Positions 15,542 to 25,425 of a stretch of 38,141 nt of DNA are shown piece by piece. Both the position numbers and the translations under genes were made by a program. This DNA comes from DASUTB01 sp036374835 (GTDB taxonomy: Bacteria; Actinomycetota; Actinomycetes; Jiangellales; Jiangellaceae), in contig DASUTB010000071.1 of NCBI GenBank assembly GCA_036374835.1, forward strand, positions 1 through 38,141, read 5' to 3'. The first letter of the stretch is position 1, and each line of letters starts with the position of its first letter. Under the pieces are notes generated by a model that was not told the origin of the DNA, ran no database searches, and saw nothing but the letters and a program-made list of their open reading frames with translations.

Positions 15542-16507
15542 TTAGCCGTCGATGAGGCCTTGCTCGGTGAGGTAGTCGACCGCGACGTCTTCGGGGAGTT
15601 CGCGGTCGGCATCGACGCGCGCGTTGAGCGTCGCAAGGTCCTCGGTGGTGAGCACGTCGGCGAGCTGGTTCAGCACCTCGGCGATCGTTCCGTCCTCGGC
15701 CGTTTCGGCGTTCACGACCGGGACCAGGTTGTCGGCCTGCTGCAGCGCCTGGTCGTCCTCGAGCAGCACCAGACCGAGATCGGCCAGCGTGCCATCGGTC
15801 GTCGCGACGAGTCCGAGATCGGCATCGCCGTTGGCGACCGCCTCCTTGACCTGCGGGCTGCTGAACCCGAGCGGAAGCACCTCGGTGATGTTCAGGCCAT
15901 AGGTCTCCTCGAGACCCGGCTGGCAGAACGGCCGTTCCGGGCACTCTTCGGTGGCGGCCAGAACGAGATCCATGTCGAGTTCGCCCAGCTCGCTCAACGT
16001 TGCCACGTCGTTCGCGTCGGCGAACTCCTGCGCGACCGCGAACCCGTTCTGGTCGGCCGCCTGGGCAGGTTCGAGCACGACGAGGCCGCGCTCCTCGGCC
16101 AGCGGCTGCATCGCCTCGACGGTCTCGGCCGCGTCGTTCGTCGCCACCGGCGACTCGGTAGGCGCGTCCGGACCGTTGATCTGCGCGTTCAGGTACTCGG
16201 CCATGGTGGCCGCGTACTCCGGAACAATGTCGATCTCGCCGGTCTCCAGGGCGGGAGCGTAGGTCTCCCGCTGGTCTGCGGTCTGGATCGTCACGGTGTA
16301 GCCGGCGTCTTCGAGCAGGGCCTTGTAGATCTCCTGCATCACGTTCATCTCGGTGAAGTTCGCCCCACCGACGGTGAGCTCCCCGGAGCCGCTCGGCCCG
16401 TCGTCGCCGCCGTTTCCTGCGTCACCGCCGTCGTCGTCTCCACATGCGGCCAGAACGAGCGTCAGCCCGAGTGCCGCACCGGCAAGGTGGTACATGCGTC
16501 GTTTCAT
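15542..16507 (-). CDS. Osmoprotectant (betaine/choline) ABC transporter substrate-binding lipoprotein
   Basis: A 321-residue lipoprotein of the OpuAC/OpuBC/ProX-like family. The signal peptide ends in the lipobox LAAC with Cys22, followed by an Asp/Gly-rich linker to about residue 44. The mature domain has the family opening LTVGGANFTEMNVMQEIYKA and GEIDIVPEYAATMAEYLN, which helps form the aromatic ligand pocket for quaternary amines. ATG 16507 starts a proper signal peptide; the open frame continues upstream to 16567 but adds non-signal residues. The two permeases lie upstream on the same strand and the ATPase is divergent. Betaine, choline, carnitine or proline cannot be told apart from the sequence. 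Confidence 0.92.
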   Translation of the reverse strand: MKRRMYHLAGAALGLTLVLAACGDDDGGDAGNGGDDGPSGSGELTVGGANFTEMNVMQEIYKALLEDAGYTVTIQTADQRETYAPALETGEIDIVPEYAATMAEYLNAQINGPDAPTESPVATNDAAETVEAMQPLAEERGLVVLEPAQAADQNGFAVAQEFADANDVATLSELGELDMDLVLAATEECPERPFCQPGLEETYGLNITEVLPLGFSSPQVKEAVANGDADLGLVATTDGTLADLGLVLLEDDQALQQADNLVPVVNAETAEDGTIAEVLNQLADVLTTEDLATLNARVDADRELPEDVAVDYLTEQGLIDG

Positions 16508-16663
16508 GTTTTGCAACCGCCTCTCAGCGTCCGCCTTCTGTGTCCCGTGGCGCCATGGGGCCGCCACGCGTGTCCGGCGGGCGCCACGGCAGTGCCGCCC
16601 GCGTCTCCTGTAGTTAACTAGCCACCACTGACAACGTCTTCCGTAATCGAGATCACGCTTCGG

Positions 16664-17389
16664 TCACGACCGGTGTCGGGCATCGACATGCACGCTCTCG
16701 TCCATTACTGCGCCCGAATCAGCACGATACGCCTCGCGCATCGGATCGGCACGGCGCTGCACCCATTCCATACCCACTTCGACCGCCAGAGCGACGATCG
16801 CGACAAGGAACGCTCCGGCCACCATCTGCGGGTAGTCCAGGCGTGCGAAACCGGCCGTGATGATCCTGCCCAGGCCCGGCCCGGCTACGAGAGCCGCGAT
16901 CGTGGCGGTCGCCACCACCTGCACCGACGAGAGCCGGATGCCGGACATGATCAGAGGCACCGCAAGGGGCAGTTCGACCTTGGACAGCAGTTGCGGCCCG
17001 CTCATCCCCATGCCGCGGGCGGCTTCGACCGCGTCCCGGCTGACATCGCGCGTCCCGACGTAGGTGTTCGTCAGTATGGGCGGGATCGCGAACAGCACCA
17101 GCGCGATGATCGTCGACCAGATCGACAAGCCGGTCGGGCCGAGCACGAGCAATACGAGGATCGCAAGGGTGGGGACCGCCCGTCCCACATTGCTGATGTT
17201 GATCGCGAGCGTGCCACCACGCCCGATGTGACCAAGCCACAGACCAATGGGGATCGCCACTGCGCAGGCGATCACCATCACAACGACGGTCAGCCACACG
17301 TGTTCCCACAACCGGGCCGGAACGCTGCTCGGCCCTTCCCAGTTCGCGCCGTCGGTGAGCCAGGCGATGGCCTCAATGAGCAGATCCAT
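16664..17389 (-). CDS. Osmoprotectant ABC transporter permease (second)
   Basis: A 241-residue permease of the OpuAB/OpuBD class with about six membrane segments. The cytoplasmic coupling loop EAARGMGMSGPQLLSKVELP (EAA motif) contacts the ATPase. Its ATG 17389 overlaps the upstream permease stop in TGATG, and GGTGG lies about ten bases before it. An apparent longer frame reaching 17908 is antisense or shadow sequence of the first permease and is not used. The last 30 residues are polar (RADPMREAYRADSGAVMDES) and probably cytoplasmic. It should form the channel with the first permease. A 156-base gap follows before the lipoprotein gene. Confidence 0.92.
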   Translation of the reverse strand: MDLLIEAIAWLTDGANWEGPSSVPARLWEHVWLTVVVMVIACAVAIPIGLWLGHIGRGGTLAINISNVGRAVPTLAILVLLVLGPTGLSIWSTIIALVLFAIPPILTNTYVGTRDVSRDAVEAARGMGMSGPQLLSKVELPLAVPLIMSGIRLSSVQVVATATIAALVAGPGLGRIITAGFARLDYPQMVAGAFLVAIVALAVEVGMEWVQRRADPMREAYRADSGAVMDESVHVDARHRS

Positions 17390-18033
17390 CAGACGGCCAC
17401 CTTTCGCCAAGGCGTCACGAGTCGTTCCATGCCGACGAGCACGAGGTCGGCGACGACCGCCAGCACGACGCACAGCAGCGACGCGGTCAGCACTTCGGCC
17501 TTGAAGTTGCTCTGGAAACCGCGGAAGATCAGGTTCCCCAGGCCGCCATGGCCCACGATGACCCCGACGGTGGTCAGCGCGACCGTGGACACCGCGGCCA
17601 CCCGCAGGGCCGCGAAGATCGTCGGCAGCGCCAGCGGCAGCTCCACCTGCCACAGCAGCCGGCGGTTGCCGTAGCCCATGCCGATCGCCGAATCCTTGGC
17701 ATCGGGCGGCACACCGTCCAGCCCGGCGAGGATGCCGCGCACCAGGATCGTGAGCGTGTACAGAACGAGGCCGATGATGACGGTGGTGGACGTGAGCCCG
17801 CCCCAGAGCGCGAACCCGGGGATCAGCAGCAGCGAGAACAACGCGAGCGAGGGGATCGTGTACAGCCACGTGGACACGCCCATGACCGCACCCCGCATCC
17901 GCGGCCACTGCCGCGCCGTGAGTGCCAGCACGAGGGCGAGCACGGCACCGCCGGCGAGCGCCGTTACCGTGATGTAGATGTGCTCACCGAGCGCCTCGAG
18001 TATCTGCGATTGCCGCGTTCTAGCATATTCCAG
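17389..18033 (-). CDS. Osmoprotectant ABC transporter permease (first), start uncertain
   Basis: About 214 residues with five or six membrane segments and the coupling loop DSAIGMGYGNRRLLWQVELP. It is homologous to the second permease and ends in its start codon (TGATG). The recognisable protein begins near LEYARTRQSQILEALGEHIY. In this frame there is no ATG, GTG or TTG between that point and the divergent ATPase start at 18082; the nearest ATG is 18102, inside the ATPase gene. A CTG at 18033 preceded by GGA is used here as a tentative start, with ATT 18039 another choice. The downstream coding region is intact, so a non-standard start or a base error is likelier than a dead gene. Confidence 0.82.
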   Translation of the reverse strand: MEYARTRQSQILEALGEHIYITVTALAGGAVLALVLALTARQWPRMRGAVMGVSTWLYTIPSLALFSLLLIPGFALWGGLTSTTVIIGLVLYTLTILVRGILAGLDGVPPDAKDSAIGMGYGNRRLLWQVELPLALPTIFAALRVAAVSTVALTTVGVIVGHGGLGNLIFRGFQSNFKAEVLTASLLCVVLAVVADLVLVGMERLVTPWRKVAV

Positions 18034-18081
18034 ACAAATCCAATCGTTGCGACGGAGACAATCGTCGGAAAGGGTGGTGGC

Positions 18082-19281
18082 ATGGACTCGCCCGACCAGC
18101 ATCTGAACAACCCTACCGACGCAGCGATGATCAGACTGGATAAGGTGTCTAAGAAGTACCCGGACGGAACGGTCGCGGTAAGAGAGCTGTCGCTGTCCGT
18201 CGCCGACGGCGAGCTGGTCGTACTGGTCGGCCCGTCCGGATGCGGCAAGACCACCACCATGAAGATGGTCAACCGGCTGATTGAGCCGACCGGCGGCCGG
18301 ATCTTCCTGAACGGTCAGGACGTCACCCACGCCGACCCGGTCGAGCTGCGCCGCGGAATCGGCTACGTGATCCAGAGCGTCGGGCTTTTCCCGCACCGAA
18401 CCATTGAGCAGAACGTCGGCACGCTGCCAGAGTTGGTCGGCTGGCCGAAGAAACAACGCAAGGAGCGAGCCCGCGAGCTGCTGGCTCTGGTCGGGCTCGA
18501 CCCCGACCAGCACGGGCCGCGGTACCCGCACGAGCTCTCCGGTGGTCAGCGCCAGCGCGTCGGCGTCGCCCGGGCTCTCGCGGTGGACCCACCGGTGCTG
18601 CTCATGGACGAACCGTTCAGCGCGGTCGATCCGGTCGTGCGCGGCCAGCTACAGGACGAGTTCCTCCGCCTGCAGGACGAAGTCCGCAAGACCATCCTGT
18701 TCGTGACCCACGACATCGAGGAAGCGGTGCGGCTCGGCGACCGGGTCGCGGTCCTCGCGCAAGGCGGCGTCCTCGAGCAGTACGACACGCCTGCGACGAT
18801 CCTCGGTACTCCCGCCACCGAGTTCGTGGCCGATTTCGTGGGTGCCGACCGCGGGCTCAAGCGGCTCTCGGTCACCCCGATCAGCAAAGAAGATCTCGAG
18901 CATCCACCGGTCGTGCATCTCCGTGACACGATGGCCGACGCCCGTGCGGCGATGAAGGATTCCCGGTGGGCGGTCGCGCTCGACGAGGACGGCGGACTCG
19001 CCGGATGGATCGGCCGCGACATGACGACCGGCGGCGGCATCGTCCGGGATCGGGCGCGCCGCATGGACGCCTGGGTGGAGCTGGACGACACGCTCAAAGT
19101 CGCGTTCGGCGAGATGCTGCAGTGGAACGCCGGATGGATCGCCGTGCTCGACGACGACAGCCGCTACCTCGGCGTACTGACCCCGAGTACGCTGCACGCG
19201 GCACTGCGCCGCTCCGTGGAGGCCGGCGTCCGGAACGTCGAGATCGCCGACGTGGAGATCGAAACCGTCCAGGACGCTTAA
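18082..19281 (+). CDS. Osmoprotectant ABC transporter ATP-binding protein with CBS domains
   Basis: A 399-residue ATPase of the OpuAA/OpuCA/ProV group. Walker A is GPSGCGKT (50-57), the signature LSGGQ is 152-156, and Walker B LLMDEP has Asp176 and Glu177. The region after about residue 265 forms two CBS modules (HLRDTMADARAAMKDSRWAV and the GWIAVLDDDSRYLGVLTPST stretch), which in OpuA sense ionic strength. ATG 18082 follows AAAGGGTGG closely; ATG 18127 is a possible shorter start. It is divergent from the permease-lipoprotein genes across only 48 bases, so both promoters must overlap there. Its TAA merges into a copy of the intergenic repeat. Confidence 0.93.
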   Translation: MDSPDQHLNNPTDAAMIRLDKVSKKYPDGTVAVRELSLSVADGELVVLVGPSGCGKTTTMKMVNRLIEPTGGRIFLNGQDVTHADPVELRRGIGYVIQSVGLFPHRTIEQNVGTLPELVGWPKKQRKERARELLALVGLDPDQHGPRYPHELSGGQRQRVGVARALAVDPPVLLMDEPFSAVDPVVRGQLQDEFLRLQDEVRKTILFVTHDIEEAVRLGDRVAVLAQGGVLEQYDTPATILGTPATEFVADFVGADRGLKRLSVTPISKEDLEHPPVVHLRDTMADARAAMKDSRWAVALDEDGGLAGWIGRDMTTGGGIVRDRARRMDAWVELDDTLKVAFGEMLQWNAGWIAVLDDDSRYLGVLTPSTLHAALRRSVEAGVRNVEIADVEIETVQDA

Positions 19282-19356
19282 GAATGACCACGTAAACGTC
19301 CTCTGAGGCTGCCTAACGACCCGTCGAAGAGTCGCCAAGCGGAGTCTTCGCGCGCC
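19281..19356 (+). repeat. 76 bp intergenic repeat, copy C (most diverged)
   Basis: It begins AGAATGACCACGT, sharing its first A with the TAA stop of the ATPase gene. Similarity fades in the middle but returns near the end: GTCGCCAAGC at 19331-19340 matches GTCGTAAAGC of copy F at the same offset, and the last six bases CGCGCC differ by one from CGCGCA of copies E and F. An inner hairpin CGAAGA ... TCTTCG spans 19324-19349. The rest of the gap to 19408 shows nothing further. Confidence 0.65.
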
Positions 19357-19408
19357 ACCGATCCCGGAACGCCGGCGACGTCAACGCGGGTACCCGGCGC
19401 ACCGTGCG

Positions 19409-20041
19409 TCAGGCCGACTTCTGCTCCGGCTCGCCGTCCTCGTAGCCGTTGTCGGATGTGCTCTGGTCATCGAGCAGCGGGGCGTCGTCCACGCTCTCCT
19501 CGCCGCCGCGCTGATCCCAGACCACGAAGTCGACGACGGTCGGCGCCTCGCGTAGGTCCGGCCACAGCTCACTCCATTCCTTCGTGGCCGCCTTCCTGCT
19601 GTACGCGTCAAGCTCATGGGCCAGCACCGGGCGGGTGTGCTGAAGAAAGCGCGTCGTGGCGATCTCGCGTTCCAGGACGTCCACCCGGCGGCGCAGCACC
19701 GACACCCGTACCGAGGCCGCGTCCAACAGGCCGACCATGTGCTCGGTGAACGTCCGGTGCTCCTCCGCATAACGAGCCAGATCCGCATTGTGCGAAGCGG
19801 CGAGCCTGGCGCGCGTCGCGGCGACGGCGGTCCGCGCCCGGCGCTCAAGACGAAGCACGACCGCACCGAGCAGACCGGAGATCAGCACCGCGCTGACCAG
19901 ACCGGTCATGAGCCACCAGCCCTGCATTGCGACGGCGGGAATCGCGGCGGCCAGGACCAGGAGGGGCGCGGCGTAGGCGACCAGCCGGATGAGTGTGTGG
20001 CCGCGGCGACGGCGCCGGCCGATCGTGGAAGCACCAGGCAT
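19409..20041 (-). CDS. Membrane-anchored coiled-coil protein, unknown function
   Basis: A 210-residue protein. A basic N-terminus (GRRRRRGHTLIRL) is followed by two membrane segments (VAYAAPLLVLAAAIPAVAM and WLMTGLVSAVLISGLLGAVV), then a long charged helical region (LERRARTAVAATRARLAA to LRRRVDVLEREIATTRFLQH) that should form a coiled coil in the cytoplasm, and an acidic Asp/Glu-rich tail. I recognise no enzyme motif. A scaffold or envelope-linked role would fit, but this is a guess. ATG 20041 is used; TTG 20062 is in frame. It is the last gene of the leftward fol cluster, 89 bases after DUF3180. Confidence 0.7.
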   Translation of the reverse strand: MPGASTIGRRRRRGHTLIRLVAYAAPLLVLAAAIPAVAMQGWWLMTGLVSAVLISGLLGAVVLRLERRARTAVAATRARLAASHNADLARYAEEHRTFTEHMVGLLDAASVRVSVLRRRVDVLEREIATTRFLQHTRPVLAHELDAYSRKAATKEWSELWPDLREAPTVVDFVVWDQRGGEESVDDAPLLDDQSTSDNGYEDGEPEQKSA

Positions 20042-20130
20042 GCGCCATACCGTACTGACCAAGCCGCGCAGAGTGCTTCAGCACACGCCGGGCGGCGGCG
20101 TTTTGAGCGCTGATCTCGTCCGCAAGCGGA

Positions 20131-20595
20131 TCATTGTTCGTCCTCGTCCTTAGGCGGATGAGGGACCTCGCAGGCACGCTCGAGCCGCAGCGCCGCGAAG
20201 GTCACGAGCATCCCGCACAACGCGACGCCCAATGCGAGCAGGAGCCGGTCACGGGCGGCCGTCCCGGTCAGCCGGTCGGCCGCCAGTAGGCCGAGTCCGA
20301 CATAGCCGCCGGCGACGACAACTCCGAAAACCGCCAGCGCCTTGGCCAGCGCGAGCAACCGGGCGACCGTCAGCGCATCGACGACCTGGTCGTAGCGGCG
20401 CTCCCGCACCCAGCCACGCACTACGCGGACGCCGACAAAGATCAGCACCGCCATGGACAACAGCACCGGGATCATGACCCACAGCACCGCAGGCAACGAC
20501 CCGCTGACCGCGTCCGCGATCAGACCGAGCGACCAGCCGGCGAACGCCGCGGCCAGGCCGATCCACAGCAAAGTGGGATACCGGCTCCGTTGCAC
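20131..20595 (-). CDS. DUF3180 membrane protein
   Basis: A 154-residue protein with four membrane segments (TLLWIGLAAAFAGWSLGLIA, VLWVMIPVLLSMAVLIFVGV, LAVFGVVVAGGYVGLGLLAA, LLLALGVALCGMLVTFAALR) and the short conserved VDALTVARLLALAKA between the second and third, which is the DUF3180 signature region. The C-terminus is acidic (PPKDEDEQ). It starts at GTG 20595, three bases after the folK stop, so it is translated as part of the folate operon. DUF3180 is actinobacteria-specific and commonly follows folK; its function is unknown. Confidence 0.88.
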   Translation of the reverse strand: MQRSRYPTLLWIGLAAAFAGWSLGLIADAVSGSLPAVLWVMIPVLLSMAVLIFVGVRVVRGWVRERRYDQVVDALTVARLLALAKALAVFGVVVAGGYVGLGLLAADRLTGTAARDRLLLALGVALCGMLVTFAALRLERACEVPHPPKDEDEQ

Positions 20596-20598
20596 GAG

Positions 20599-21168
20599 CT
20601 AGGCGGGCAGTTCCAGCACGGCGCCGGGCACGCGAACCACACCCTTGCTCGGCGCGGCGTCGCGCAGCGCTTCGACCGTGCCGAGACCCGGCACCTCGAA
20701 TTCGGGGTCGACCTCGGCCCACGGGACAAGGACGAACGCACGCTCGGCCAGCCGCGGGTGCGGAACCTGGAGGTCGTCGTCGGACACCGTCTTGTTACCT
20801 ACGGCGAGCACGTCGACATCGAGCGTCCGGGGGCCTTTGGGCACGTCCCGAGTTCGCCCGAACGCACTCTCGGCTGCCTGACAGCGCTCCATCAGTGATC
20901 GCGGCGACAGCGACGTGTCCACCACGAGCACGGCGTTCAGGAAGGCCGGCTGTTCGGACGGGCCGCCGATCGGCTCCGTCTCATAAACCGAGGAGATACC
21001 CACGGGCACGATCTCCGACGACTCGGTCAGAGCGTCGACCGCTGCTTGCAGAAACTCCAGACGATCGCCCAGGTTGCTTCCGAGCGCGAGCGCGGCTCGG
21101 CGGAGCGGCCGGAGTTCTCCGGTGAGGGTATCGGCATCGATGGCGGCGGGATTCGGAACATTGCTCAC
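20599..21168 (-). CDS. folK: 2-amino-4-hydroxy-6-hydroxymethyldihydropteridine diphosphokinase
   Basis: FolK transfers pyrophosphate from ATP to 6-hydroxymethyl-7,8-dihydropterin to make the substrate of FolP. This 189-residue protein has the N-terminal ALALGSNLGDR (SNLGD at 31-35), the SSVYETEPIGGPSEQPAFLN loop and the magnesium-binding GPRTLDVDVL. A 25-residue extension precedes the usual start. GTG 21168 overlaps the folB stop by four bases (GTGA). It is in the order folE-folP-folB-folK and is followed by DUF3180 with a three-base gap. The assignment is secure. Confidence 0.97.
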   Translation of the reverse strand: MSNVPNPAAIDADTLTGELRPLRRAALALGSNLGDRLEFLQAAVDALTESSEIVPVGISSVYETEPIGGPSEQPAFLNAVLVVDTSLSPRSLMERCQAAESAFGRTRDVPKGPRTLDVDVLAVGNKTVSDDDLQVPHPRLAERAFVLVPWAEVDPEFEVPGLGTVEALRDAAPSKGVVRVPGAVLELPA

Positions 21169-21527
21169 GTGCGGGCCCTTCGGATCGTTACGGTCACGTC
21201 GTCGAACGGCACCGGCATAGGCGCCTCCGGTTTATGCACGGTCACCTCAACGTCGCGGACCAGGTCATCGTCCAGACATACGTCCGCGATCCGCTGCGCG
21301 AGCGTCTCGATGAGGTTGACCGGCTCTCCCGCGACCACACCGGCTACGCGTTCGGCGAGCGCGCCGTAGTCCACGGTGTCGGCCAGGTCGTCGCTGACCG
21401 CCGCCTTGCCGGTGTCGACGCCAAGGCGAAGGTCGACACGGAACTGCTGCCCCGCTTCACGCTCGTGCGGGAACCAGCCGTGGCGGCCGCGAGCGGCCAC
21501 GCCGAGCAAGGTGATTCGGTCAGTCAC
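21165..21527 (-). CDS. folB: Dihydroneopterin aldolase
   Basis: FolB cleaves 7,8-dihydroneopterin to 6-hydroxymethyldihydropterin and glycolaldehyde. At 120 residues it has the standard length. It shows ITLLGVAARGRHGWFPHER with Glu22, the VDYGALAERV segment, LIETLAQRIAD with Glu74, which lines the pterin pocket, and VHKPEAPMP with the expected catalytic-lysine region. GTG 21527 begins nine bases after the folP stop, and its end overlaps folK by four bases. It acts in the cytoplasm as an oligomer (known for the family). Confidence 0.96.
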   Translation of the reverse strand: MTDRITLLGVAARGRHGWFPHEREAGQQFRVDLRLGVDTGKAAVSDDLADTVDYGALAERVAGVVAGEPVNLIETLAQRIADVCLDDDLVRDVEVTVHKPEAPMPVPFDDVTVTIRRART

Positions 21528-21536
21528 GACACGACC

Positions 21537-22457
21537 TTAGCCGCCTTGGCCGACGTCTCCCACCTCTGCCCGGGTCCGGTTGGCCATTTCCATGCCCCAG
21601 CGCGCCGCGACCCGAACCGCGTCCAGCGTAGGAGGCACGTCGTGAACGCGAACGCACCACACACCGGACTGGGCGATCATGGCGGAGAGCGCGGCGCTTG
21701 CGGCGTCTCGTTGATCCGGGGGGCGTTCGACCCCGGTGACCGGATCGGCCAGCAGCGTTCCGATGAAACGCTTGCGGGAGGCCGCGACCAGAACGGGGAA
21801 GCCCGATGCCACGATCCGGTCGAGCTCGGCCAGAAGTGTCCAGTTGTGCTCCCCGGTCTTGGCGAAGCCCAACCCCGGATCGACGATGATGCGGTCGCCG
21901 GCGACCCCGGCAGCGATCGCAGCGTCCACCTGCGGGCCCATCTCAGCGAGGACGGTCCCGGTTACGTCGTCGTATGTCGCGCGATTCTGCATGTCGGCCG
22001 AGTGGCCCCGCCAGTGCATCAGCACGATGGGGTGCCCGGATGCGGCGGCCACCCTCAGCATGTCGCTGTCGGCGCGCCCGCCGGAAACATCGTTGATGAG
22101 CCGGGCGCCCGCCTCGATCGCCGCCTCGGCCACCGAGGCCCGCATCGTGTCGATGGAGACCGTGACGCCGGCCTCGGCCAGCCCTCGTACCACCGGCAGC
22201 ACGCGCCGTGACTCCTCGGCATGCGAGGGCCGGTCGGCACCGGGACGGGTCGACTCACCACCGACGTCGACAATGTCAGCGCCCTGCGCGGCGAGGTCGA
22301 GCCCGTGCCTGATCGCGTCGTCGGCTTCGAACCACTGGCCACCGTCGGAGAACGAGTCGGGAGTCACGTTGACCACGCCCATGACCACGCAGCGATCCGG
22401 CTTCGGCAGACCGGACGGATACGCGGCGGGACGTCCGGGGCGGAGGGTTTCGGTCAC
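21537..22457 (-). CDS. folP: Dihydropteroate synthase
   Basis: FolP condenses hydroxymethyldihydropterin diphosphate with p-aminobenzoate and is the sulfonamide target. The 306-residue TIM barrel has MGVVNVTPDSFSDGG (NVTPDSF starting at residue 30), GGESTRPGA (67-74), INDVSGG, and DPGLGFAKTGEHNW; VAASRKRFIG supplies the conserved lysine and arginine. Length and motifs are those of an active enzyme. GTG 22457 is the start. The gene is separated from folE by 108 bases that hold a copy of the 76 bp repeat, so folE and folP are probably one transcript interrupted by this element, unless the hairpin terminates part of it. Confidence 0.97.
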   Translation of the reverse strand: MTETLRPGRPAAYPSGLPKPDRCVVMGVVNVTPDSFSDGGQWFEADDAIRHGLDLAAQGADIVDVGGESTRPGADRPSHAEESRRVLPVVRGLAEAGVTVSIDTMRASVAEAAIEAGARLINDVSGGRADSDMLRVAAASGHPIVLMHWRGHSADMQNRATYDDVTGTVLAEMGPQVDAAIAAGVAGDRIIVDPGLGFAKTGEHNWTLLAELDRIVASGFPVLVAASRKRFIGTLLADPVTGVERPPDQRDAASAALSAMIAQSGVWCVRVHDVPPTLDAVRVAARWGMEMANRTRAEVGDVGQGG

Positions 22458-22483
22458 CTACCTGAGCCTAACGATTGGGCCAA

Positions 22484-22559
22484 TGCACGGCGATTCTCCA
22501 CGATGCTCGGTTGGCAGGACACGTAAAGGTGGGGAATTCCGGCTTAACGTGATCATTCT
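22484..22559 (-). repeat. 76 bp intergenic repeat, copy D
   Basis: Read on the minus strand it begins AGAATGATCACGTTAAGC six bases after the folE TGA and ends CGCCGTGCA 26 bases before the folP start. It aligns without gaps to copies B, E and F. A hairpin between CACGT and ACGTG around GGAATTCC is possible at its folE side. It sits inside the folE-folP transcription unit. Confidence 0.88.
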
Positions 22560-22565
22560 GGCGGG

Positions 22566-23201
22566 TCAGTGGCCGAGGATCAGGCTCATCGCCTCGGCCC
22601 GCGTCGCCGGGATCCGCAACTGCCCGCGAACCGCGCTCGTCACCGTCTTCGCGCCGGGCTTGCGAACCCCGCGCATCGTCATGCACAAGTGCTCGGCCTC
22701 GACGACCACCATTACGCCGCGGGGCTTGAGCAGCCGGCACAGCGAGTCGGCGACCTGCGTCGTCAAGCGTTCCTGCACCTGCGGCCGTTTGGCGTACACG
22801 TCGACCAGGCGGGCCAGCTTGGACAGCCCGGTGATCCGCCCGTCCTCACTCGGTATGTACGCGACGTGGGCGAATCCGTAGAACGGCACGAGGTGATGCT
22901 CACAGTTGCTCGCGACCTCGATGTCCTTGACCAGGACCATCTCGTCGTGACCGAGCTCGAAGGTCGTGGTGAGCACCTCGGACGGATCCTGGTGGAGCCC
23001 GCGGAACATCTCCTCATACGCTTTGGCCACCCGTGCCGGCGTGTCGCGCAATCCGTCGCGTTCCGGGTCGTCGCCGATGGCTTCGAGGATCTCCCTGACC
23101 GCCGCCTCCACCCGCGCATGGTCGAAAGGCTTGGTGACAAAGCGCTCCAGGTCCGGCTCAGCCGGGACTCGGGCGTCATCGAGAGGCCGGTCGTCAGCCA
23201 T
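22566..23201 (-). CDS. folE: GTP cyclohydrolase I
   Basis: FolE turns GTP into 7,8-dihydroneopterin triphosphate, the first committed step to folate. The 211-residue protein carries the zinc ligands Cys100 and His103 in SNCEHHLVPFYGFAHVAYIP and the third, Cys, in QVADSLCRLLKPRG; RDTPARVAKAYEEMF and QVQERLT are also typical. The C-terminus MSLILGH is short, as expected. It starts at ATG 23201, 18 bases after the ftsH stop, with GAGGCGG just upstream, so it is cotranscribed with ftsH. The first 20 residues are a variable extension. Confidence 0.97.
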   Translation of the reverse strand: MADDRPLDDARVPAEPDLERFVTKPFDHARVEAAVREILEAIGDDPERDGLRDTPARVAKAYEEMFRGLHQDPSEVLTTTFELGHDEMVLVKDIEVASNCEHHLVPFYGFAHVAYIPSEDGRITGLSKLARLVDVYAKRPQVQERLTTQVADSLCRLLKPRGVMVVVEAEHLCMTMRGVRKPGAKTVTSAVRGQLRIPATRAEAMSLILGH

Positions 23202-23219
23202 AGCCGCCTCGGGGTCCCG

Positions 23220-25229
<2,010 letters not shown>

Positions 25230-25290
25230 GATCCGGAACCGGACGGCCCCGTACCTCCTGCTTGTCGGTGCACCCCGGCGCCCGCGGTGC

Positions 25291-25310
25291 CCGGCGGAGC
25301 TGCCCGCCGG
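25291..25310. other. GC hairpin in the ftsH leader
   Basis: CCGGCGG and CCGCCGG, seven-base perfect arms with a six-base loop, lie in the predicted 5' untranslated region of ftsH about 60 bases before its ATG. No U-run follows. It could be a leader structure or attenuator, or may simply reflect GC richness. The remaining leader shows no known riboswitch motif to my eye. Confidence 0.4.
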
Positions 25311-25383
25311 AGATGTCGGATCTTACGACGTTACACCGGAGTGTTGGTCGGCGCGCTCCCGCGTCGTCCCCTGTCGATGTGGC

Positions 25384-25410
25384 AACGCAGCAGGTAAGCA
25401 TGGTGTTCCC
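25384..25410 (-). promoter_or_regulatory. Candidate SigR/SigH-type ECF promoter of ftsH operon
   Basis: On the minus strand GGGAAC (25410-25405) and GTT (25386-25384) are separated by exactly 18 bases and extend to GGGAACA-N16-CGTT. This matches the consensus of the thiol-stress sigma factors SigR of Streptomyces and SigH of Mycobacterium (GGGAAY-N18-GTT). It lies 16 bases past the hpt stop and about 155 bases before the ftsH ATG. Use of the site is inferred from the match only. Confidence 0.55.
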
Positions 25411-25425
25411 GCCTTGTGACCTACC

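Noticed and set aside
16611..16620. TAGTTAACTA palindrome downstream of the second betaine permease
   Set aside because: Only ten bases, no repeat elsewhere in the window and no promoter context; too short to call an operator.
16664..17908. A 414-codon version of the second betaine permease
   Set aside because: The extra N-terminal part is another-frame sequence of the first permease; the true start ATG 17389 overlaps that gene's stop in TGATG.
17548..18081. An extended N-terminus of the betaine ATPase reaching 17548
   Set aside because: This part is antisense to the first permease; the ABC domain begins normally from ATG 18082 with its own ribosome binding site.
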